9,829 nt of DNA from Bacillota bacterium (GCA_023410875.1 JAEYPH010000083.1:1-9829), one strand, 5' to 3'. Positions 1-6,161 are shown, counted from the first letter of the stretch. Numbers and translations: made by a program. Notes: generated from the letters alone by a model not told the origin.

Positions 1-7
1 CCTCCTT
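1..7 (-). promoter_or_regulatory. Ribosome binding site of a minus-strand gene beyond the left edge
   Basis: Read on the minus strand, the last bases of the window are AAGGAGG, a near-perfect Shine-Dalgarno sequence. No start codon follows inside the window, so any gene it serves begins outside. The stretch 8-89 is non-coding as far as can be seen. It would be the 5' untranslated region of that gene and contains the palindrome GGAAGCTTCC (77-86). A long untranslated leader next to a strong hairpin is a layout seen in IS200/IS605 transposase genes, but the coding part is not visible. Confidence 0.4.
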
Positions 8-89
8 CTTGTTGCTTGCGGTTGGCAGACCTGCTTGCATCCTATCAGAGTGTGCGAAGGATGGCTACTTATAGCTGGAAGCTTCCCTG

Positions 90-118
90 AACCCCCAGCC
101 TAGCTGGGGGTTTTCGTT
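90..118 (+). terminator. Intrinsic terminator, plus strand
   Basis: The stem AACCCCCAGC (90-99) pairs with GCTGGGGGTT (103-112) around a CTA loop, a perfect 10-bp stem. On the plus strand the run TTTTCGTTT follows, overlapping the end of the stem. This orientation is opposite to the neighbouring ABC genes. It would stop a plus-strand transcript coming from the left edge, for example an antisense RNA over the leader of the off-window gene. It could also insulate the two regions. The hairpin is symmetrical enough to form on the minus strand too, but lacks a U-run there. Confidence 0.7.
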
Positions 119-120
119 TC

Positions 121-160
121 ACAACAAAAGGTCACCCGGCGGTGAATACCGTCGGGTGAC
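121..160 (-). terminator. Intrinsic terminator of the ABC exporter operon
   Basis: On the minus strand GTCACCCG pairs with CGGGTGAC (8 bp). After one A-C mismatch, 4 more base pairs close an ATTC loop, so the hairpin spans 131-160. The tail TTTTGTTGT follows at 129-121. It lies about 45 bp beyond the stop codon of the second ABC gene and is the natural end of that transcript. Confidence 0.85.
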
Positions 161-205
161 AAAAGGATGGATATCCTGTTTGAATGGTCGGCGAGGCCGA
201 TGCAT

Positions 206-2068
206 TTACGCAGTCGCGGTCTCTTCCTCCGCCTTGTTCTCGATACCCAGCAGCTTGTTTTCGGCCTCTTCCTTGAACTGGTTCGTGTAGAGGTCGTAGT
301 AGTAGCCGCGCTTGGCCATGAGCTGGCGGTGATTGCCCTCCTCGGCCACCTTGCCCTGCTTGATGACCAGGATGCGGTCGGCGGTGCGGATCGTGGAAAG
401 CCGGTGGGCGATGATGAAGCTCGTGCGGCCGTGCAGCAGGCGGTCGATGGCGTATTGTATCTTGCGCTCGGTCTCGGTGTCGATGGAGCTGGTGGCCTCG
501 TCCAGCACGAACAGCGCCGGCCGGGCGATGATGGCGCGGGCAAAGGAGATCAGCTGCTTTTCGCCGGTGGACAGGCGGCCGCCGCCCTCGCCGACCTCGG
601 TGTCATAGCCCTTCTCCAGGCGCATGATGAAGTCGTGGGCGTCCACGACGCGGGCGGCTTCCTCTACCTGCTCGTCGGTGGCCTCCAGCATGCCATAGCG
701 GATGTTCTCGCGGATGGTGCCGCTGAACAGGTGGGGCGCCTGCAGCACATAGCCCAAGTTGCTGTGCAGCCACAGCTGCGAACGCTCGCGGTAGTCCACA
801 CCGTCGATCAGGATGGACCCCTCAGTGGGTTCATAGAAGCGGCAGATCAGGTTCACAATGGTGCTCTTGCCGCTGCCGGTCTCGCCGACCAGGGCGATCT
901 TCTCGCCGGCGCGCACGTTCAGATTGAAGCTGTCCAGCACCTTCTGCCCGCCCTTGTAGGTGAAGCTGACCTCGCGGAACTCCACATGACCGTGGATGGC
1001 TGGCCAGTTCTCCCGGCTGGGGGTGAAGGCGTCGCCGTATTGGGCGGTGATGTCGGCGCGGTCGGTGATCTCCGGCTCCTGGGCCATCAGCGTGAGCACG
1101 CGCTCCACCGCGGCCTGGGAACCCTGCAGCTCGGCAAAGATGCTCGTGGCCGCGCGGATGGGCTCGAAGAACCACGCCGTCAGCGTCAAAAAGAACGTAA
1201 GCTCACCCAGCGAAAGACCGCCGATCACGACGTTCCAGCCGCCGGCCCACACCACGAGGCCAGTGGACACGGCGCCCACGGTCATGACGACCGGCGTGAA
1301 CACCGAAGACATCAGGATGGCCCGTATCGCGCTGGCGCGCATCTTGCCGGTAAGCGCCGAGAACTCCTTGAAGTTGAGCTCCTCGCGCACCAGCGTCTTG
1401 GTTGTGCGCGCGCCGGTGATGCCCTCGTTGAAAGCGCCGGTGATGCGGCTGTTGGTCTGGCGCACCTCGCGGTGGGCCTTTAGGATGCGCCGCTGGAAGA
1501 ACAAACTGATGCCGATAATAATGGGCACAGAGGCCAGCACGATCAGCGCCAGCTGCCAGTTCATCGCGAACATCATGATCAGGGCCACCAGCATGAAGGA
1601 GAACCCCCATGTCTGGTCCACCAGCGTCCAGGCAATGGTCTCGCCCAGGCGGTTGGCGTCGCTGGTCATGCGGGCCATCATGTAGCCCACAGGCGTCTTG
1701 TCATAGTAGCTGAAGCTAAGCTCCTGCAGCTTGCGGAAACCGGCGCGGCGGATGTCATGGGTCACGCCGCTCTCCACGCGGCCGGCAAGGCGGATGAACG
1801 TAAAGATCAGCAGGCACTGGCCCACCAGCATCACGGCGCTCAGGGCGATATACTTGCCGATGCCTTCCCACACGCCCTTGGTCACGTGGTAATCGAGGAC
1901 CCACTGCTGCATCTTGGAGAACATCATGTCCAGCACGCCGTTGCTGACCATGCAGGCGATGATGGTCACGATGAGCCAGCGGTAGGGTTTGGCGAAGCGC
2001 AGCAGCTTTCGCCACATTTTCAGGTCTACTTTTTTGTCTTGATACTCTTCCTCGAGCATTGCGCTCAT
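206..2068 (-). CDS. ABC exporter half-transporter, subunit with catalytic Glu and degenerate signature
   Basis: A 620-residue half-transporter with an N-terminal membrane domain (hydrophobic helices within about residues 30-310) and a C-terminal ATPase domain (about 355-600). Visible motifs are Walker A GETGSGKS (395-402), Q-loop Gln443, signature LSTGE (499-503) in place of LSGGQ, Walker B LFVLDE with catalytic Glu524, and H-loop His555. The normal Walker B with an altered signature makes it the partner of the upstream subunit in a heterodimeric exporter of the BmrCD, LmrCD or TM287/288 type. These export drugs or lipids across the cytoplasmic membrane. The start ATG overlaps the stop of the upstream gene (ATGA), and GAGGAG lies 8 nt before it, indicating translational coupling. 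A second ATG at codon 4 is possible. The tail from about residue 600 is charged and Glu-rich. Substrate cannot be read from sequence. Confidence 0.95.
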   Translation of the reverse strand: MSAMLEEEYQDKKVDLKMWRKLLRFAKPYRWLIVTIIACMVSNGVLDMMFSKMQQWVLDYHVTKGVWEGIGKYIALSAVMLVGQCLLIFTFIRLAGRVESGVTHDIRRAGFRKLQELSFSYYDKTPVGYMMARMTSDANRLGETIAWTLVDQTWGFSFMLVALIMMFAMNWQLALIVLASVPIIIGISLFFQRRILKAHREVRQTNSRITGAFNEGITGARTTKTLVREELNFKEFSALTGKMRASAIRAILMSSVFTPVVMTVGAVSTGLVVWAGGWNVVIGGLSLGELTFFLTLTAWFFEPIRAATSIFAELQGSQAAVERVLTLMAQEPEITDRADITAQYGDAFTPSRENWPAIHGHVEFREVSFTYKGGQKVLDSFNLNVRAGEKIALVGETGSGKSTIVNLICRFYEPTEGSILIDGVDYRERSQLWLHSNLGYVLQAPHLFSGTIRENIRYGMLEATDEQVEEAARVVDAHDFIMRLEKGYDTEVGEGGGRLSTGEKQLISFARAIIARPALFVLDEATSSIDTETERKIQYAIDRLLHGRTSFIIAHRLSTIRTADRILVIKQGKVAEEGNHRQLMAKRGYYYDLYTNQFKEEAENKLLGIENKAEEETATA

Positions 2069-3909
2069 ACGATCAACTCCTCTGCGACAGGCTCCACGGC
2101 CTGGGCCAGGTCCTCCTGCATTTCCTCCTCCAGCGCGCTCTGTATCGTCCAGATGCGCCGGTACAGGCCGTCCTGAGCCAGCAACTCCTCGTGGGTGCCG
2201 TTCTGGGTGATGTGCCCGTCCTCGAGCACGAGAATTCTGTCCGCCTCACTCAAAGTGCTGACACGGTGGCTGATGATGAAGGTCGTGATGCCGGCGCGCC
2301 GAGCTTTGAGCGCCGTGCGGATGGCGGCGTCGGTTTCGGTGTCCACGGCGGACAGCGAATCGTCGAAGATCAGGACGTCGTTGTCCTTCATCAGCGTGCG
2401 GGCAATGGCCACGCGCTGCTTCTGCCCGCCGGACAGCGTCACGCCTCTCTCGCCTACCACGGTCTCATAGCCCTTGTCAAAGCTCTCGATGACATCGTGC
2501 ACGGCCGCCACCTTGGCCGCGTCGCGCACGGCTTCGTCGTCGGGGTGTTCATAGATAATACCGATGTTTTCTTTGACGTTCTTGCCATAGAGGAAAGGCT
2601 CCTGCAGCACGATGCCGACATGGGTGCGCAGATGGGCCTTGTCGATGGTGTTAAGCTCCACGCCTCCGATGGTTACCGAGCCCTGCTGATAATCATACAG
2701 CCGCTGCAGCAGATGCATAAGCGAGCTTTTGCCGCTGCCGGTGGCGCCCAGCAGCGCCACGGTCTCCCCTGCCTTGGCGGTGAAACTAAGGCCGTGCAGC
2801 ACGGGCTTGCCGTCCTCATAGCCGAATGTCACGTCGCGGAACACGATGTCGCCACGCAGGCTGGGCTTTACCTCGGATGCGTCGGGCTCCTCGGCCTTGG
2901 CCACCAGAATGTCGTTGAGGCGGCCCACGGCGATGAGCATGCGCCCGGCGTCGGAAAGCTGCCGGCCCAGGTTGCGGAAGGGCCACAGGAACATGCTAAC
3001 ATAACTCACGAACACAATGAAGGAGCCCACCGAGATCTCGCCGCGGATCGCGAACGAGGCGCCGAAGTACAGCACGACGACTTGCTGCAGGATGGTCAAG
3101 AAATCCATGGAGCTCCAGAACACCGAGAACATATCGACCAGCTTGCGCACGCGGTCGCGCAGCGTGGCGATGCGCTCGGCATACTTGTCCGTTTCAAAGC
3201 GCTCGCGGCCAAAGGCACGCACCACACGCACGCCGGACAGGTTCTCCTGCAGCGCCGTGGACATGGCGCCGTCGGCGGTCTCCACAACGGTGAACTGCCC
3301 CTGTATCTTGCGGAAGTAAAGCACGGAGAACAGTACGATCACCGGAATCAGGCCCATGGAGATCAGTGTCAGCTGCACGTTCAGGCTCAAGAGAACCGGC
3401 AGCGTGCTGCATAGCACAACCACAGCGCGGAACATTTCCGGCAGCTGGTTCTGTATGAACATGCGCGTGGTGTCCACGTCGGTCGTGCAGCGCTGGATCA
3501 GGTCACCGGTTTCGGCCTTCACATGGTAATCATAGGGCAGCTTCTGCAGGTGGTCATACAGCCGGTTGCGCACGCCCCGGGCGATGCCTTCGGAAGCCTT
3601 GCTGCCGAAACGAGCCCTGGAATACATAAACAACCCGCGCACGATCATGATGCCCACGATCAGGGCTGTCAGGATATACAGCCGCTGGCCCAGCGACTGG
3701 AAGCCGCCGATGCCATCCACCAGATTGCGCGCAAAGAGCGGCACCTTGTTCACATTGCCAAGGAACACACCGTCTACCGTCCAGCCCAGGACCAGCGGCC
3801 ACAGATAGTTCAGGAACACGTCGGCCACCACGCCGATCAGGGATAGCAGATAGGCAGCGCGGAAGCCCTTGCTGAACTCCCACAGCCGGTTGAGTCTTAC
3901 CTTGTTCAT
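2065..3909 (-). CDS. ABC exporter half-transporter, subunit with degenerate catalytic site
   Basis: A 614-residue half-transporter and the first structural gene of the exporter operon. The membrane domain covers about residues 15-320 and the ATPase domain about 350-590. Motifs are Walker A GATGSGKS (388-395), Q-loop Gln436, intact signature LSGGQ (492-496), Walker B VLIFD with Asp517 where the catalytic Glu normally sits, and H-loop His548. An Asp here with a normal signature, paired with the opposite pattern in the next gene, is the hallmark of heterodimeric ABC exporters with one degenerate and one active ATP site. The gene order (Asp subunit first) matches B. subtilis bmrC-bmrD. I chose the ATG at 3909 because GGAGGG lies 9 nt upstream and the protein then starts MNKVRLNRLW, a typical amphipathic N-terminus. 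The frame stays open upstream to 3990, but that stretch covers the leader terminator and reads as non-coding. Expression is probably set by the attenuator in front. Confidence 0.95.
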   Translation of the reverse strand: MNKVRLNRLWEFSKGFRAAYLLSLIGVVADVFLNYLWPLVLGWTVDGVFLGNVNKVPLFARNLVDGIGGFQSLGQRLYILTALIVGIMIVRGLFMYSRARFGSKASEGIARGVRNRLYDHLQKLPYDYHVKAETGDLIQRCTTDVDTTRMFIQNQLPEMFRAVVVLCSTLPVLLSLNVQLTLISMGLIPVIVLFSVLYFRKIQGQFTVVETADGAMSTALQENLSGVRVVRAFGRERFETDKYAERIATLRDRVRKLVDMFSVFWSSMDFLTILQQVVVLYFGASFAIRGEISVGSFIVFVSYVSMFLWPFRNLGRQLSDAGRMLIAVGRLNDILVAKAEEPDASEVKPSLRGDIVFRDVTFGYEDGKPVLHGLSFTAKAGETVALLGATGSGKSSLMHLLQRLYDYQQGSVTIGGVELNTIDKAHLRTHVGIVLQEPFLYGKNVKENIGIIYEHPDDEAVRDAAKVAAVHDVIESFDKGYETVVGERGVTLSGGQKQRVAIARTLMKDNDVLIFDDSLSAVDTETDAAIRTALKARRAGITTFIISHRVSTLSEADRILVLEDGHITQNGTHEELLAQDGLYRRIWTIQSALEEEMQEDLAQAVEPVAEELIV

Positions 3910-3954
3910 TGGGTATCCCTCCAGAATGCGGCCTTCGTCGCCGCAAAGGCGATG

Positions 3955-3978
3955 AAAAAAGCCGCGGTATCCCGCGGC
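3955..3978 (-). terminator. Leader terminator (attenuator) upstream of the ABC genes
   Basis: On the minus strand GCCGCGG pairs with CCGCGGC around the loop GATA (hairpin 3978-3961). TTTTTT follows directly at 3960-3955. The stem is a perfect 7 bp and the U-run uninterrupted. It sits 45 nt before the start codon of the first ABC gene and downstream of the promoter, so it must be bypassed for the exporter to be made. Confidence 0.88.
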
Positions 3979-3996
3979 ATGAAATATCATTTCGGT

Positions 3997-4017
3997 CCGC
4001 GGGTGCTCCGCCCGCGG
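3997..4017 (-). promoter_or_regulatory. GC-rich hairpin competing with the leader terminator
   Basis: CCGCGGG pairs with CCCGCGG (7 bp) around a 7-nt loop, 18 nt before the terminator stem. Both arms contain the self-complementary hexamer CCGCGG. The terminator arms contain it too, so the downstream arm of this hairpin (3997-4003) can pair instead with the upstream terminator arm (3972-3978 region) as an antiterminator. This hairpin begins about 12 nt beyond the leader ORF's stop codon, so a ribosome held near the stop would reach its edge. Confidence 0.6.
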
Positions 4018-4020
4018 GCA

Positions 4021-4037
4021 TGCGCTATATCAGCGCA
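4021..4037 (-). promoter_or_regulatory. Small hairpin enclosing the leader ORF stop codon
   Basis: TGCGC (minus strand 4037-4033) pairs with GCGCA (4025-4021), 5 bp, and the loop TGATATA contains the TGA stop of the leader ORF. A ribosome reaching the end of the ORF would open it. It may help time termination of translation relative to the polymerase, but the stem is short. Confidence 0.4.
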
Positions 4038-4119
4038 AACTCCGGGGCCGGAAATGGGCATGGCTATCCCCTGCCAGCTTGGATAGAACGAACGAAGCGG
4101 GGTTTCCCTGTATAAACAT
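4030..4119 (-). CDS. Leader peptide, 29 residues
   Basis: A 29-codon ORF that starts MFIQGNPASF and ends HFRPRSLR. It begins 7 nt after AAAGGAGG, the best ribosome binding site in the window, about 43 nt from the predicted transcription start. It ends just before the hairpins of the attenuator. Strong initiation of so short an ORF, placed between promoter and terminator, argues for a cis-acting leader peptide rather than a functional protein. It includes the codons ATA (3) and CTA (12), probably rare in a GC-rich genome. Arg24-Pro25-Arg26 fits the basic-X-basic pattern at which macrolide-bound ribosomes are known to stall in some Erm leader peptides. I recognise no homolog. It is not similar at a glance to a tandem-codon amino acid attenuator: no single amino acid is repeated in a run. 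Confidence 0.65.
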   Translation of the reverse strand: MFIQGNPASFVLSKLAGDSHAHFRPRSLR

Positions 4120-4126
4120 TTCGCGG

Positions 4127-4134
4127 CCTCCTTT
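4127..4134 (-). promoter_or_regulatory. Ribosome binding site of the leader ORF
   Basis: AAAGGAGG is fully complementary to the 16S rRNA 3' end and ends 7 nt before the ATG at 4119, an ideal spacing. Directly after it, GCCGCG could pair with CGCGGC in the terminator's distal arm, which would hide the leader start in some folds. Confidence 0.8.
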
Positions 4135-4143
4135 CCCAAATTC

Positions 4144-4161
4144 GCCTGCCTTCCGGCAAGC
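4144..4161 (-). promoter_or_regulatory. 5'-end hairpin of the exporter mRNA
   Basis: GCTTGCC pairs with GGCAGGC (7 positions, including one T-G wobble) closed by the tetraloop GGAA, which is of the stable GNRA class. It begins at the predicted first nucleotide of the transcript. Such hairpins often protect mRNA 5' ends. It could also keep the following ribosome binding site single-stranded. Confidence 0.5.
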
Positions 4162-4168
4162 AAGGAAC

Positions 4169-4197
4169 ATGATACCAGAACTTCTGTCAGTTGGCAA
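4169..4197 (-). promoter_or_regulatory. Sigma-A type promoter of the exporter operon
   Basis: The -35 element is TTGCCA (4197-4192), followed by a 17-nt spacer and the -10 element TATCAT (4174-4169). Each box differs from consensus at one position. Transcription would start near 4161-4162, exactly at the 5' hairpin. It is the only good promoter seen in the gap between the NUDIX gene and the ABC genes. The stretch 4198-4287 is AT-richer, and I see no terminator or other feature in it beyond short ATTCAT repeats. Confidence 0.72.
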
Positions 4198-4287
4198 TAG
4201 GGAAAATGGATAAAAAGCAAACATTCATTCGCCTATTCATGCGACAGGATACGACAATGGGGTAATTAGGCTCCCCTATGCTCTCCA

Positions 4288-4809
4288 TCAACCCGGTGGC
4301 CGAAGAGTTTCCTTCCCCCGCCAGTCGGTCAAGGGCAGGAATACGACACGAGGTTCGCTTCCCTCTCCGGTCGTCACGGCGGCGAAAGGTTCGCTGTCGG
4401 CGGGTGAGGCCAGCCAGTGGCGCAGTACGGCGCGGAAGGTGTAGCTCATGGGCAGGCCGTCCAGCGACATAGGTTCCAGCCAGTGCAGTTCACCCTCGTC
4501 TGTCCTGTCTTGCATGGCAGCAGTACGGGAGCGGCCTGCAAAGAAGTAATGCACCCGCAACTCGTCGGCCTCGCGGCGCAGAAGCACATAGCGCAGGCGC
4601 AGGCCCTCCACGTCCTCAGGCCGCAAACCTGTTTCTTCCTCCAACTCCCGCAGGCACGCCGCCTGCGGATCGTTGATTTCCTCGGGCTCCACATGCCCGC
4701 CCACCGGCCCCCAGACGCCCGGCGCGAAGGTGCGGCTCCCGGAGCGCTTCATCATCAGCACGCGACCCTCGTGGGTCAGCAGCGCGGCCGACATCGTGCG
4801 CAGATGCAT
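4288..4809 (-). CDS. NUDIX hydrolase
   Basis: A 173-residue protein, MutT-like throughout. NUDIX enzymes hydrolyse nucleoside diphosphates linked to another group, using Mg2+ bound by the helix of the Nudix box. Here the box runs from Gly38 to Leu62: GGHVEPEE, then INDPQAACL, then RELEEETGL. The catalytic RExxEExG is intact (Arg54, Glu55, Glu58, Glu59). The stretch between the first conserved Glu (44) and Arg54 has nine residues where the standard pattern has seven. The Lys-Arg before the box (MMKRSG) and PVGGH are common in 8-oxo-dGTPase-like members, but substrate cannot be assigned. I chose the ATG at 4809 because AAGGGGG precedes it and the family's first strand begins there. An open frame to 4872 runs through the upstream terminator and is not credible. 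No promoter is seen, so it may depend on read-through from dapL. Confidence 0.88.
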   Translation of the reverse strand: MHLRTMSAALLTHEGRVLMMKRSGSRTFAPGVWGPVGGHVEPEEINDPQAACLRELEEETGLRPEDVEGLRLRYVLLRREADELRVHYFFAGRSRTAAMQDRTDEGELHWLEPMSLDGLPMSYTFRAVLRHWLASPADSEPFAAVTTGEGSEPRVVFLPLTDWRGKETLRPPG

Positions 4810-4825
4810 TTTGAACCCCCTTCTA

Positions 4826-4857
4826 CAGAGAAACGGCCGCGCCAGCGGCGCGGCCGT
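4826..4857 (-). terminator. Terminator of the glnA-dapF-dapL unit
   Basis: ACGGCCGCGCC pairs with GGCGCGGCCGT, a perfect 11-bp stem around a 3-nt loop (4833-4857). TTTCTCT follows on the minus strand. The U-run is interrupted, so termination may be partial, which would let some transcripts reach the NUDIX gene that starts 17 nt further on. Confidence 0.75.
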
Positions 4858-4883
4858 CGAATGCCGATGCAATAGGCCCTACT

Positions 4884-6116
4884 TTACAGGCCGCCCTTTT
4901 TTAGCCGCTCTATGGCCTTGATCGTGTTCTCCCGGCTGCCGAAGCCGGTCAGGCGGAAATAACCCTCGCCGCAGGAGCCAAAGCCCGAGCCCGGCGTGCC
5001 CACGATGTTGTAGTTCTCCAGCAGATTGTCGAAATACTGCCAAGAAGTGAAGCCTTCGGGAATCTTTAGCCAGATGTATGGGGCGTTGACACCGCCAAAC
5101 ACCGTGTGGCCCAGGCCCTCGAAGCACGCACGGATGTCGTGGGCGTTGCGCATATAATAGGCGATGTTCTGCTTGATCTGCTGCTGGCCCTCTGGCGTGT
5201 AGATGGCCTCGGCGGCGCGCTGGATGATGTAGGCGGTGCCGTTGAACTTGGTGGCCTGGCGGCGGGCCCACAGCTTATTGAGGCTGGCGGTGCCGCCCTC
5301 CTTGATGCGGGCCTTAATGTCGCGGGGCACCACAGTATAGCTGCAGCGCACGCCGGTGAAGCCCGCGGTCTTGGAATAGCTGCGGAACTCCACAGCCACT
5401 TCCTTGGCGCCGGGGATCTCATAGATGCTGTGTGGCAGGCCTTCCTCGGTGATGTAGCTCTCGTAGGCCGAATCGAAGAGGATCAGGCTGCCGTGCTTGC
5501 GGGCGTAATCCACCCAGCGGCCCAGCTCCTCGCGGCCCAGCACCGTGCCGGTGGGGTTGTTGGGCGAACATAGGTAAATCACGTCCACCTTGTGGCGGGG
5601 GAACTCGGGCAGAAAGCCGCTCTCCTGGGTGCAGGGCAGCAGGCGGATGCGGGTGAACTTGCCGTCGGGCTGCACCTTGCCGCCGTTGCCGGCGATGATG
5701 TTGCTGTCCATATATACCGGGTACACCGGATCGGGGATCGCGATGATGTTGCCGCTGTCCAGCATATCGGTGAAGTTGGCGGTGTCGTTCTTGGCCCCGT
5801 CGGAGATGAAGATCTCATCCACGTCGATGTTAATGCCGTAGGGGCGGTAATCGTTGTCGGCGATGGCCTGACGCAGGAAAGGATAGCCGTCGTCGGGAGC
5901 GTAGCCGCGGAAGGTCTCCGCCGTGCCCATCTCGTCCACGGCGGTGTGCATCGCCTTGATGACGGCTTGGGGCAGCGGCAGCGTCACGTCACCAATGCCC
6001 AGACGCACGATGTCAGCGTCGGGGTTGGCAGCCTGATACTCCCGGACCTTGCGGCCCACGGTCGAGAACAGATAGTTGTCCTGGAGAAGCTGAAAGTTGC
6101 CGTTGGCCCAAATCAT
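4884..6116 (-). CDS. dapL: LL-diaminopimelate aminotransferase
   Basis: A 410-residue class I/II PLP-dependent aminotransferase of full family length. It converts tetrahydrodipicolinate directly to LL-2,6-diaminopimelate with glutamate as amino donor, bypassing the succinylated or acetylated intermediates. Features supporting DapL are the N-terminal block NYLFSTVGRKV (14-24), RLGIGDVTLPLP (38-49), SPNNPTG (184-190), Asp215 in LFDSAY for the PLP ring, SYSKTAGFTGVR with the PLP lysine at 249, and Arg388 in GYFRLTGFG for the substrate carboxylate. The start is ATG at 6116 with GGAGG 9 nt upstream. It lies 45 bp after dapF, whose enzyme uses its product, so the pair performs consecutive steps. 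It acts in the cytoplasm and feeds lysine and peptidoglycan synthesis. Confidence 0.95.
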   Translation of the reverse strand: MIWANGNFQLLQDNYLFSTVGRKVREYQAANPDADIVRLGIGDVTLPLPQAVIKAMHTAVDEMGTAETFRGYAPDDGYPFLRQAIADNDYRPYGINIDVDEIFISDGAKNDTANFTDMLDSGNIIAIPDPVYPVYMDSNIIAGNGGKVQPDGKFTRIRLLPCTQESGFLPEFPRHKVDVIYLCSPNNPTGTVLGREELGRWVDYARKHGSLILFDSAYESYITEEGLPHSIYEIPGAKEVAVEFRSYSKTAGFTGVRCSYTVVPRDIKARIKEGGTASLNKLWARRQATKFNGTAYIIQRAAEAIYTPEGQQQIKQNIAYYMRNAHDIRACFEGLGHTVFGGVNAPYIWLKIPEGFTSWQYFDNLLENYNIVGTPGSGFGSCGEGYFRLTGFGSRENTIKAIERLKKGGL

Positions 6117-6161
6117 CTATGCGGTCCTCCGTTTAGAAAGGTTAAGATTCGTTTCCACTGC

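Larger units (their letters stand above)
3910..4162 (-). promoter_or_regulatory. Attenuator leader of the ABC exporter operon
   Basis: This transcribed leader of about 250 nt lies between the promoter and the first ABC gene. In RNA order it holds a 5' hairpin, a small ORF with a perfect ribosome binding site, a small hairpin around that ORF's stop codon, a GC-rich hairpin, an intrinsic terminator, and then the ABC gene's own ribosome binding site. After the terminator, TCGCC/GGCGA can form a further small hairpin, with GCGGC/GCCGC as an alternative. A terminator between promoter and first gene, preceded by a translated ORF and alternative pairings, is the architecture of ribosome-mediated transcription attenuation. 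Established parallels are bmrB-bmrCD of B. subtilis and other antibiotic-resistance leaders in Firmicutes. The inducer is not visible; ribosome-targeting drugs are the inferred candidate. Confidence 0.7.

Noticed and set aside
167..1483. Long plus-strand open frame opposite the second ABC gene
   Set aside because: It is antisense to a clear ABC protein. Its translation is rich in Ala, Gly, His and Val with no domain, as expected from GC-rich codons read in reverse.
2059..3414. Long plus-strand open frame opposite the first ABC gene
   Set aside because: It is a mirror of a conserved coding frame, with low-complexity His/Ala/Gln-rich translation and no recognisable motif.
3910..3990. Longer N-terminus of the first ABC gene
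   Set aside because: The extra 27 codons translate the leader terminator and its U-run. The ATG at 3909 has a proper GGAGGG site.
3955..4020. T-box riboswitch upstream of the exporter
   Set aside because: ACCGCGG at the terminator recalls the T-box core, but the full AGGGUGGNACCGCG motif, the Stem I features and a specifier loop are missing, and a translated ORF fills the space where Stem I would be.
4037..4224. Longer forms of the leader ORF starting upstream of 4119
   Set aside because: The in-frame upstream start lies before the predicted promoter, has no ribosome binding site, and would not be on the transcript. The ATG at 4119 has a perfect site.
4210..4287. Terminator for the NUDIX gene
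   Set aside because: Only a 4-bp GGGG/CCCC pairing is found after the stop, with no U-run directly behind it. Not enough to call.
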